Shown: positions 1-6,499 of the stretch, in pieces | How positions within the stretch are numbered: the first letter of the stretch is position 1 | Layout: each line of letters opens with the position of its first letter | Assembly (NCBI GenBank): GCA_023406965.1 | Contig: JAEXTI010000499.1 | Span: 1 to 7,188 of the forward strand | Reading direction: 5' to 3' | Length of the DNA stretch: 7,188 nt | Source of the DNA: Chloroflexota bacterium | GTDB taxonomy: Bacteria; Chloroflexota; Anaerolineae; Anaerolineales; Anaerolineaceae | Made by a program: the position numbers and the translations under genes | Notes under the pieces: generated by a model | Database searches by the model: none | What the model was told of the DNA's origin: nothing | Seen by the model: the letters and a program-made list of their open reading frames with translations, nothing else

Positions 1-11
1 CCCGTGCTTCT

Positions 12-30
12 ATCAACCGCATCCGTTGAT
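12..30. repeat. Short inverted repeat upstream of the first gene
   Basis: ATCAAC at 12-17 is mirrored by GTTGAT at 25-30 around a 7-base centre. It lies just upstream of the ribosome binding site of the 991-residue protein. It could be an operator, a small hairpin in the 5' leader, or the end of a terminator belonging to a gene left of the window. Six-base arms can occur by chance, so this is only a candidate. Confidence 0.25.
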
Positions 31-35
31 TCGAT

Positions 36-41
36 AAGGAG
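36..41 (+). promoter_or_regulatory. Strong Shine-Dalgarno site for the 991-residue protein
   Basis: AAGGAG lies 9 bases upstream of the ATG at 51. This is close to the ideal match and spacing, and it fixes the start of the long reading frame. No comparable site precedes any later in-frame ATG that I noticed. Confidence 0.85.
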
Positions 42-50
42 TTCGTTTGT

Positions 51-3026
51 ATGAAACCCGAAGAAGTGTTTCGCTTTGTCAATGCCCGGCCCGTGCACCG
101 CGCACCCGCAGGCCGGATTGAGCGCCGCTTTGCCGCTTACTCCGCAACCGAGAAGTCGCCCTTTCACCGCACCATCGAGCGGGTGCAAGGCTCCGAGGCC
201 CGTCAGAAAGCTGCCGAGCTGGCTCGCAAGCGCCTGGCGCAAAACGATCTGGACCTCAAAGCCCTGGAGGTTGTTCTCCATGCTGTTCGCGGCGTGGAAG
301 ACCAACCCAGCGCTGAAAAAGCGCGCGCAAAACTCAAAAATCTGCTCGACAGCGACTTGAATGAATACCTGAAAAGCCGTGAATTTCGGCAGTTGAAGGA
401 CAGTCTGTGGGACCGTCTCTACGCCCACACCCTTGTCCCCGAAGAAAAACCCGACGAGCGCGGGACCATCTACGAAGGGCTGCGGGCATTACACTTCCTC
501 GAGCTGGTCGCCAAACAGCCCGCCCAAGAAAAGCCCCTCACCCGAGCCGAAATCGCCGCCGTGCACTTGCTCATCCCCCCCAGCCTGCTGCCCGGATTGC
601 CATCCCGCCAGCAGCCCAAAGACGAGCGCGAGAAGAAGGAAACCCTGGCGAAGCTGGACACGTTGCACAACCAGGTGACCGCCCTTAATAAGGCCGCCGC
701 CGAACTGCGCAACAACGACCGCCTCTATAAGGCCCAGCAAGTCAATGTCGCCTCGCGGGTGGTGACCTTGCCCCCCACCCTGGTGGAACGCCCCCTGGCA
801 GACGATACGCCTGCCGGAGCCTCCCGAGCTGCCAACGCCGCCCCGCGCAAGGTGATCCTCGAGCAGCGCGAAGAGCTGGTACCCAGGAAATCCCCCTGGG
901 TGTTCGAGGAATTTGGCAAGAAAAATCTCAGCGCCGCCACGCAAAAGTTGCTCTCCGCCCGCAAATCCAATTTACTTGAGATGGAATTGGGCGAGCTGGT
1001 CGGCGAGTTGGAAGTCGAGAAATACAACCTGGTCTCCAACTTCCTCAACACCTTGCCCCAGGGCGCCGTGCAGCACGTGCGCAGCAGCCCTAAATTCGAG
1101 ATGATGCTCAAAGAAGCGGCTGTGCCCGGTCTTTATATCCTGCCCTATCTACCTGCCGCGGAAGCGATCGATCCCACCACCGCGACGGCCCGTGGAATCC
1201 AGCCGTTGGGCATTGGCGACCTCCTGGTGGTGCGCCAGGAACTGCTGCGCTACACCGCCGGCGAGGTGGCTCACATCGAAAACGTGCTCAAATCCGAATT
1301 CAAGACGCGCATGCACAGCCGCATCCGCGAAACCGAAGAGATTATCATCACCGAAACCGAGCGCATTGAGGAAAGCGAGAAAGACCTGCAAACCACCGAG
1401 CGCTTTGAACTGCACAAAGAGGCTCAAAGCACCATCGAGAACAAGATGAGCCTGGATGCCGGGGTGTCGGTCACCGCCAGCTACGGGCCGGTCTCGGTCA
1501 CCGCCCATGCCGACTTCGCCCTCGACCAGTCTTCCTCCGAATCCTCCAAGACCGCCTCGGACTTCGCTAAAGAGATCACCGAGAAATCCGTCTCGCGCAT
1601 CATGCAGCGCTCCCGCGAAGAGCGCACCCGCCGCACCCTGGAGCGCTTTGAAGAGCGCAATGAGCACGGCTTCGACAACAAGCTGGGCAGCGGTCACGTC
1701 ATTGGCATCTACCGCTGGGTCGACAAGTACTACATAGCGCGCCTGATCAACTACGGCAAGCGCCTGCTCATCGAGTTCATCGTCCCCGAACCGGCGGCCT
1801 TCTACCTGCACTTGCAATCCAACCAGCCCCTCGAAGGCGTTACACTGGAAAAGCCCGAAGAGCCGATGGTTTACGGGCGCAAGTTGCAACCCGACGACCT
1901 GAATAAATCCAACATCAGCTATTACGTGGCCAAGTACAATGTTCAAGATGTCGAACCTTACCCGGCGGAAACCGTGCGCGTTTCGGCAGCCTTCGCCGAA
2001 TCGACTGGCACCACCGAAAACGCTTCTTACGCAAAAACCGCCGAAAAACTTCAGGTTCCGGCGGGCTATAAGTGCGTGGACGTCTTCGGCCAGCGAGGCT
2101 ACCAGGGCATTTCCGGTTCAGGTTTCTTCATCGAAACCTTCATCGCCGGAGAGCCCTGGGGCTCGGTGGTTGCCTCCGGTCTCGAAGGCATCATCCCCAT
2201 TTCGGTCAAAGGCTGGATGCAGGCCTTCCACGTCAATGTGGTCGCCATCTGCGAGTTGAAGCCCGAGACCCGGAAAGCCTGGCAGCTCAAAACCTACGCC
2301 GCCATCATGGACGCCTACCAGCGCGCCCTGGCCGATTACAACGAGCAGGTTTCCGCCGCCCAAATCCAGGCGGGGGTTGATATCCAGGGGCGCAACCCCG
2401 AGTTCAATCGCAAGATCGAGAAGGACGAGCTAAAGAAAGGCGCCCTGCGCCTGCTCACCAACAACTTCGCCCGCACCCGCGTCGCCGGAACCTGGCGCTT
2501 CAACGAAATGTTCAACGCCATGCAGTCGAATGGGCAGTTCGGCTATCCCGAGTTCAACAACGCCGAGGCCCTGGTCGAGGGGCGCATCCTGCAGTTCTTC
2601 GAGCAGGCCTTCGAGTGGAACAACCTCACCTACCGCTTCTACCCCTACTTCTGGGGCCGCAAAGCTCGCTGGAATCTCACCTTCCCGCTCACCGACGCCG
2701 ACCCGCAGTTCATCGACTTCCTTCGCGCCGGAGCCGCCCGGGTCATCGTCCCCGTGCACCCCGCTTACAACGAGACCGTCCTTCATTACATGAACACCAA
2801 CGAGATCTGGAACGGCGGCACGCCCCCCACCCTCGACGACCCGTTGTTCATCTCCATTGTGGACGAACTCAAATCCGACACCGGCGCCGACATCGACGGC
2901 GAACTGGCCGAATGCACGCCCGAAGGCGAGCATCCTTGCCTGGTAGAAGAATGGGAGATCAAACTGCCCACCACCCTGGTGTACCTCCAGGAGGATGCCG
3001 TTCTCCCGGATTTCACCACCCCGTAG
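51..3026 (+). CDS. Large uncharacterised multidomain protein (991 aa), coiled-coil and aromatic-rich modules
   Basis: Function is not recognised. The start is supported by AAGGAG at 36-41. No signal peptide or hydrophobic membrane helix is visible, so the protein is probably made as a soluble cytoplasmic product. Residues 1-370 are mostly charged helix with a likely coiled coil around 185-225 and a Pro/Ala-rich linker around 240-268. Residues 383-465 start with GIGDLLVVRQELLRY and continue into a very Glu/Arg-rich helix (RETEEIIITETERIEESEKD). Residues 468-500 are a short alternating beta-like and Ser-rich stretch, then a second charged helix runs to about 538. Residues 539-586 carry HGFDN, GHVIGIYRW, NYGKRLL and VPEPAAFY. 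Residues 735-800 are helical (WQLKTYAAIMDAYQ, GRNPEFNRKIEKDELKK). The C-terminal part has FEQAFEW, FYPYFWGRK, PVHPAYNETV and EEWEIKLPTTLVYLQ. There are only a few cysteines, all after residue 670. These motifs look like a conserved family of hypothetical proteins. A structural part of a phage-tail-like or contractile injection particle, or a pore-forming toxin, are possible roles, but nothing in this window proves either. A terminator-like hairpin follows directly. Confidence 0.9.
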   Translation: MKPEEVFRFVNARPVHRAPAGRIERRFAAYSATEKSPFHRTIERVQGSEARQKAAELARKRLAQNDLDLKALEVVLHAVRGVEDQPSAEKARAKLKNLLDSDLNEYLKSREFRQLKDSLWDRLYAHTLVPEEKPDERGTIYEGLRALHFLELVAKQPAQEKPLTRAEIAAVHLLIPPSLLPGLPSRQQPKDEREKKETLAKLDTLHNQVTALNKAAAELRNNDRLYKAQQVNVASRVVTLPPTLVERPLADDTPAGASRAANAAPRKVILEQREELVPRKSPWVFEEFGKKNLSAATQKLLSARKSNLLEMELGELVGELEVEKYNLVSNFLNTLPQGAVQHVRSSPKFEMMLKEAAVPGLYILPYLPAAEAIDPTTATARGIQPLGIGDLLVVRQELLRYTAGEVAHIENVLKSEFKTRMHSRIRETEEIIITETERIEESEKDLQTTERFELHKEAQSTIENKMSLDAGVSVTASYGPVSVTAHADFALDQSSSESSKTASDFAKEITEKSVSRIMQRSREERTRRTLERFEERNEHGFDNKLGSGHVIGIYRWVDKYYIARLINYGKRLLIEFIVPEPAAFYLHLQSNQPLEGVTLEKPEEPMVYGRKLQPDDLNKSNISYYVAKYNVQDVEPYPAETVRVSAAFAESTGTTENASYAKTAEKLQVPAGYKCVDVFGQRGYQGISGSGFFIETFIAGEPWGSVVASGLEGIIPISVKGWMQAFHVNVVAICELKPETRKAWQLKTYAAIMDAYQRALADYNEQVSAAQIQAGVDIQGRNPEFNRKIEKDELKKGALRLLTNNFARTRVAGTWRFNEMFNAMQSNGQFGYPEFNNAEALVEGRILQFFEQAFEWNNLTYRFYPYFWGRKARWNLTFPLTDADPQFIDFLRAGAARVIVPVHPAYNETVLHYMNTNEIWNGGTPPTLDDPLFISIVDELKSDTGADIDGELAECTPEGEHPCLVEEWEIKLPTTLVYLQEDAVLPDFTTP

Positions 3027-3050
3027 AAATAATTATCCCGGGGAACAACC

Positions 3051-3096
3051 ACCACCGTGCATAGGAAATCCTAGCCTATGCACGGTGGTTCTTTTC
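3051..3096 (+). terminator. Probable intrinsic terminator after the 991-residue protein
   Basis: Bases 3051-3065 pair perfectly with 3075-3089, giving 15 base pairs around a 9-base loop. The stem is followed at once by a T-rich tract (TTCTTTTC). It lies 24 bases after the stop codon at 3024-3026. This is the strongest hairpin I saw in the window and would separate the long gene from the exported protein downstream. Because it ends only about 30 bases before the next ATG, it could also act as a leader hairpin or mRNA stabiliser of that gene. Confidence 0.75.
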
Positions 3097-3111
3097 ACAG
3101 AATTGATTTTT

Positions 3112-3115
3112 GGAG
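3112..3115 (+). promoter_or_regulatory. Shine-Dalgarno site deciding the start of the exported protein
   Basis: GGAG lies 5 bases before the ATG at 3121. It supports this start over an earlier in-frame ATG at 2995, which lies inside the previous gene and upstream of the hairpin, and would bury the signal peptide. Confidence 0.7.
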
Positions 3116-3120
3116 ACCCT

Positions 3121-3774
3121 ATGAACATCCGTATCGCTCGCCCCTTTCGCAAGATGCAAATGGCTATCGCCATCCTAATGGCCCTGGTCTTAACCAGCAC
3201 CTCCCTCCGGCCCTCCGAAGCGCAAACCGGCCCCGAGACCATCTGGGAAGAAGGCCGGCAGGTTGTGGTAGGAGGCAATGACCCTGATGCAGTCTCCATT
3301 CAAGCTGTCCCCACAACTCCCGGCTCTCATTACCGCACTTATTCGGGCACAGCCTTTCAGCCCTCTGCTTCCACCATGACCTTCTCTCCCATCGGCGGGG
3401 CGATCTACGTCACAGCCTTGCCTGCGGGTGGTTTTTCTCTTAATGTAGAAATGCTTCTTCCGCAGGGATCCACCATCACCGAGGTAGTTTTCTTTTTTGT
3501 GGACAACGATGCAACCAACTTCGGCTTCAGCTTGAGATCGTACAATCTCGAAACCGACGCCTTTATGACTCTCGAAAGCGCCGCCAGCTCAGGCGCATCG
3601 ACTACTCTTCGAACGATCACCATAACCGTGGATCCTCCCATCGTGATTGACAACACGACCACCACGTATCGTCTACGCGTTGCCCCCGGTGTAGCATCTT
3701 CTGCCCATCTCCTGCACGGCGCCAGGGTTGGCTTCACTATTCCCACAACTTACTTGCCCCTCCTCGAACGGTAA
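3121..3774 (+). CDS. Secreted hypothetical protein (217 aa) with signal peptide
   Basis: Function is not recognised. The N-terminus is a textbook Sec signal peptide: basic residues 1-11 (MNIRIARPFRK), a hydrophobic core at about 14-26, and a likely cleavage after SEA (34/35). The mature part of about 183 residues is rich in Thr, Ser, Val and Gly, with alternating strands such as IYVTALPAGGFSLNVEMLLP and EVVFFFVDND. This suggests a small beta-sandwich domain acting outside the cell. No cysteine is present, so it is not a lipoprotein and has no disulfides. The last residues, TTYLPLLER, resemble short YLPL(V/I)-type tails that I associate with exported proteins of Chloroflexota; this is recollection, not a tested match. 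The start at 3121 is chosen for its GGAG site and signal peptide. It follows a terminator-like hairpin, so it probably has its own promoter, although I could not identify a convincing one. By eye, base composition is somewhat less GC-rich than the preceding gene. Confidence 0.82.
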   Translation: MNIRIARPFRKMQMAIAILMALVLTSTSLRPSEAQTGPETIWEEGRQVVVGGNDPDAVSIQAVPTTPGSHYRTYSGTAFQPSASTMTFSPIGGAIYVTALPAGGFSLNVEMLLPQGSTITEVVFFFVDNDATNFGFSLRSYNLETDAFMTLESAASSGASTTLRTITITVDPPIVIDNTTTTYRLRVAPGVASSAHLLHGARVGFTIPTTYLPLLER

Positions 3775-3788
3775 GCCAAACACCCGGG

Positions 3789-3794
3789 TATACT
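3789..3794 (+). promoter_or_regulatory. Candidate -10 box for a leaderless dehydrogenase transcript
   Basis: TATACT, preceded by GGG, ends 6 bases before the ATG at 3801. The only purine-rich sequence upstream (AGGGG at 3796-3800) abuts the ATG and leaves no room for a normal ribosome binding spacer. A -10 box this close to the start codon is the arrangement expected for leaderless mRNA. I see no good -35 element at the usual spacing. Confidence 0.4.
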
Positions 3795-3800
3795 TAGGGG

Positions 3801-4790
3801 ATGACCATTCGACTCGCCCTCATCGGTTGTGGCTACATCGCCCAGGCCAGCCACGGCCCTGCCTTAGCGCGCCTGGCCTCCGAAAGCCTCGACATCGAGT
3901 TAACCGCCTGTTGTGACACAAACTTGGACCGCGCAGAAGAACTCTGTGCCGAAATTGGCTTTCGCCGCGCCTACACCGATTACCGGCACATGCTCGAAGC
4001 CGAGCACCCCGACGCGGTTGCCCTGCTGGTCCCTGTCCACCTCCTCGCCTCCCTTGCCGCCCAAATCCTCCAAATGGGTTTTTCCCTACTGGCCGAAAAG
4101 CCCCCCGCCCTCACCGTAGCCGACCTGGACGCTCTCATCCAATCGGCTGCCGCCACGCGCAACTTTCACATGGTGGCGTTCAACCGCCGCTTTGCCCCCC
4201 TGGTCACCGAGTTGAAAAGCCTGCTTGACGGCCAAACCATCCTCCACGTCGAGCACACCTTCACCCGCGTTCAGCGTAAAGACCCTGACTTCACCACCAC
4301 TGCCATCCACGGTCTGGACACGCTGCGTTGGTTGCTGGACGCTGATTTTCGCTCGCTCCAGTTCACCTACCGTGAAATTCAGGATGCCTCCGACCCGGTC
4401 ACGGTCTTTGGGGCAAGCGGCCAGTTTGAAAACGGCGCCGGGGTTCACCTGCTTTTCCACCCGCTCTCCGGCGCTCCAACTGAGCGCACCGTCATCCACA
4501 CACCTCATCGTACCTACGACCTGCGTCTCAACCAGGGTCCCGATGCGCCCGGCACTTTGGCGCACTGGCAGGATGGCAAACTCATCCGCCAGGTAGATGC
4601 CGTCCAGGTGTGTGGCAGCGACCAGGATTTTATACTCAGCGGGTTCTATGCTGAAAACGCAGCCTTCCTCCAGGCAGTTAAATCCGGCCTGCGTCGCTCT
4701 GAGCATGATTTTGCTTCCGCACGCCAATCCGTGGAAATTATGCAATCCCTGCGAGAACGTCGCTCAAATTACCAGATCCAACAAAATTAA
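3801..4790 (+). CDS. Gfo/Idh/MocA family NAD(P)-dependent oxidoreductase (329 aa)
   Basis: This is a likely cytoplasmic sugar or cyclitol dehydrogenase. The N-terminal Rossmann fold shows the dinucleotide motif GCGYIA at residues 9-14 and an acidic residue, Asp39, at the end of the second strand, which favours NAD over NADP. The family EKP motif is at 99-101, with Lys100 as the expected catalytic lysine. NRRFAP at 128-133 marks the entry to the C-terminal alpha/beta domain. AIHGLDTLRWLL at 168-179 matches the family segment carrying the catalytic histidine (His170). The usual acidic residue four positions before that histidine is Thr166 here, so the active site may be altered. Length is typical of the family. 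The start is placed at 3801 because the nucleotide motif begins at residue 9, as is normal; there is no properly spaced Shine-Dalgarno site. The substrate cannot be read from sequence. The gene lies 26 bases after the exported protein and 30 bases before a membrane glycosyltransferase-like gene, which hints at a role in making an activated or modified sugar. Confidence 0.9.
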   Translation: MTIRLALIGCGYIAQASHGPALARLASESLDIELTACCDTNLDRAEELCAEIGFRRAYTDYRHMLEAEHPDAVALLVPVHLLASLAAQILQMGFSLLAEKPPALTVADLDALIQSAAATRNFHMVAFNRRFAPLVTELKSLLDGQTILHVEHTFTRVQRKDPDFTTTAIHGLDTLRWLLDADFRSLQFTYREIQDASDPVTVFGASGQFENGAGVHLLFHPLSGAPTERTVIHTPHRTYDLRLNQGPDAPGTLAHWQDGKLIRQVDAVQVCGSDQDFILSGFYAENAAFLQAVKSGLRRSEHDFASARQSVEIMQSLRERRSNYQIQQN

Positions 4791-4820
4791 CCGTATTCCT
4801 GACGCAATAAACGACTGATA

Positions 4821-6446
4821 ATGAAAACACAAACAGATACAAATATCCGGAATATCGCCGCTGCGCTGGAACACAACGGGGCCTTTCTGTCCGGGTTGGT
4901 TGCATTACTACTCTACCTGGCTACCCTCTCAAAACAATACACGGGAGGGAGCCTTGAGTTTGCGGCTGAGATCGAAAGCGGCTTGTGGACAGCGCTCTTT
5001 CAGCCCCAAAAACTCCTCATCCATCCCATAGGGTGGATGTTTTTTCAACTGTGGAAGCTGCTGGGCTGGCAGGGCGGCTCCTTGCTTCCTTCCCAAATCC
5101 TGAACGCCGCCTGCGGAGCGCTCTCGGTCGGGTTGCTGTTTCACCTCATCCGCCAACTCACCCATTCCCCAAAAGTGGCTTTCTGGTCCGCAGCCGGTTT
5201 CATGGCGTCCAGCGGTGTGTGGATCTTCAGCACCGAAGCCGAGTTTGTCACACCCGCTCTGGCTGTCATGCTCTTTATGCTGATCCTCACCCTGCGCCCG
5301 CCCTCCGATCAGCGTCCTCCATTCCAACTGGGCGTGTTCAGCGGAATTGCGATCTTGTTTTACATTACCAATATTTTCTTCCTGCCCGCACTGGCCGCCG
5401 TCTGGATCGATGCGCATCGCAAAGAAGCCACCGCCTGGCTCAAAAAGCTGCTTCTGCTAGGGACAGGCGTCGTTCCGGTTGTCCTGCCTGGCTTTGGCGC
5501 GCTTATGGTCCTGGTTTACGGAGTGCGCAGTTGGGCGGCTCTCCAGGCCTTTCACCTGTATGGCGGCACGGGCGCGGGCGCAGGTACGGTCTATGGGGTC
5601 CTCAGCCCGGCCAACTTGTTTTTTGGCGCCTACGCCATGACTCGCACCCTGGCAACCTTCAGCGGCCTGGGACTGGATAGCAGTTCCTACGCTTTCTGGG
5701 TGACCTCCACATGGGTACGGGACACGGAGTATGTTCTCTTCACCCTGAGTGTTGGTGTAATCTTAGCCGGGCTGTTTTACATTGCCTTCCGTATGCGCAA
5801 AGCCCTCTGGCAAAATTACCGCGCTCCGCTGCTGGCACTCGGCGTATGGTCGTTTCTCAACTTATGCTTTGGCTTCTATTGGGTACCCAAAGACATTCAG
5901 TTTTGGATGCCGCTGATCCTGGCCTGGTGGATCCTGGCGGGATTGACCTTGCACGAGCTTTTTCGCGCCGCTCCCCCAATCAACCCATTGTGGCTGTCGT
6001 TCCCATCTTTCCTCCCAACTCTTCTGGTGGTGGTCAATGCCGTGTGCTTAACCCTCCAGCACCACAGCTTGCAACGGAACCTACCTTACCAATTGGCCGC
6101 TTTCATCGCCGACCGCACGCAACCCGGCGATGCCGTGATCACCGCCGAGGACGACCGCTACATCCCATACTTCTCGGGCCGTGAGTCCATCTCTTTGTTC
6201 CGCGACCTGGTCGACCCGGCCAACAATCCTGAGCAGGTCTACGCAGCCCTTGGCGAACGGATTACCGCCATCCGCGCCAGGGGCGGCAGCGTGTACCTGG
6301 TGTCCTTCCCCGAGCCGGGCAACCCTCTGTGGCGAGAGTTGAATAAAGCAGGCCTCAACGCCCAGGACAGCAGCCACTTCGAGTTAACTCCAATCTGGGA
6401 ATTCAAAGGCCGAACGATTTACCTCGTCTCCGGCCTATCCCCCTGA
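4821..6446 (+). CDS. Polytopic membrane protein, GT-C/PMT-like glycosyltransferase (541 aa)
   Basis: It probably transfers a sugar from a lipid-linked donor on the outer face of the membrane. This is inferred from topology and weak motif resemblance. About ten or eleven hydrophobic segments are visible, roughly at 21-36, 90-110, 118-134, 143-158, 168-197, 208-232, 262-280, 303-323, 334-352, 357-378 and 389-411. The first large loop holds GGSLEFAAEIESG (42-54) and then LLIHPIGWMFFQLWKLL (65-81). This resembles the acidic motif and the H-P-x-G/Y helix start of PMT-like and DUF2723-type proteins. A Gly-rich loop lies at 248-256. Residues 412-541 form a soluble C-terminal domain with QPGDAVITAEDD and GGSVYLVSFPEPG, which fits an extracytoplasmic alpha/beta domain. 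No clear Shine-Dalgarno site precedes the ATG at 4821. The gap after the dehydrogenase is only 30 bases, so co-transcription is likely. It could instead be an uncharacterised membrane protein with the same general fold. Confidence 0.78.
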   Translation: MKTQTDTNIRNIAAALEHNGAFLSGLVALLLYLATLSKQYTGGSLEFAAEIESGLWTALFQPQKLLIHPIGWMFFQLWKLLGWQGGSLLPSQILNAACGALSVGLLFHLIRQLTHSPKVAFWSAAGFMASSGVWIFSTEAEFVTPALAVMLFMLILTLRPPSDQRPPFQLGVFSGIAILFYITNIFFLPALAAVWIDAHRKEATAWLKKLLLLGTGVVPVVLPGFGALMVLVYGVRSWAALQAFHLYGGTGAGAGTVYGVLSPANLFFGAYAMTRTLATFSGLGLDSSSYAFWVTSTWVRDTEYVLFTLSVGVILAGLFYIAFRMRKALWQNYRAPLLALGVWSFLNLCFGFYWVPKDIQFWMPLILAWWILAGLTLHELFRAAPPINPLWLSFPSFLPTLLVVVNAVCLTLQHHSLQRNLPYQLAAFIADRTQPGDAVITAEDDRYIPYFSGRESISLFRDLVDPANNPEQVYAALGERITAIRARGGSVYLVSFPEPGNPLWRELNKAGLNAQDSSHFELTPIWEFKGRTIYLVSGLSP

Positions 6447-6463
6447 TTTTCAATCAAGCGTTC

Positions 6464-6481
6464 AAAGCTTTTCGGCTTTTT
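6464..6481 (+). terminator. Weak hairpin between convergent genes
   Basis: AAAGC at 6464-6468 pairs with GCTTT at 6475-6479 around a 6-base loop, and the right arm runs into a short T run. It lies 17 bases after the stop of the membrane protein, in the 53-base gap between convergent genes, where a terminator is expected. The stem is short and AT-rich, so the call is weak. Confidence 0.3.
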
Positions 6482-6499
6482 GGAAATTGCCGCAGCGAT

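Noticed and set aside
1149..1946. Long open frame of 265 codons on the - strand
   Set aside because: It lies entirely antisense to the large + strand gene. Its composition (Gly, Val, Phe and Leu rich, no motif) is typical of the shadow frame of a GC-rich gene, and it lacks a ribosome site worth noting.
2995..3120. N-terminal extension of the exported protein from an ATG at 2995
   Set aside because: It would overlap the end of the previous gene, span the terminator hairpin and hide the signal peptide. The ATG at 3121 has a GGAG site.
4086..4745. Open frame of 219 codons on the - strand
   Set aside because: It is fully antisense to the dehydrogenase, whose family motifs show that the + strand is the coding one.
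5018..5039. Hairpin of about nine base pairs inside the membrane protein gene
   Set aside because: The arms encode the conserved-looking LIHPIGWMFF stretch and no T tract follows, so the pairing is most simply a by-product of coding sequence.
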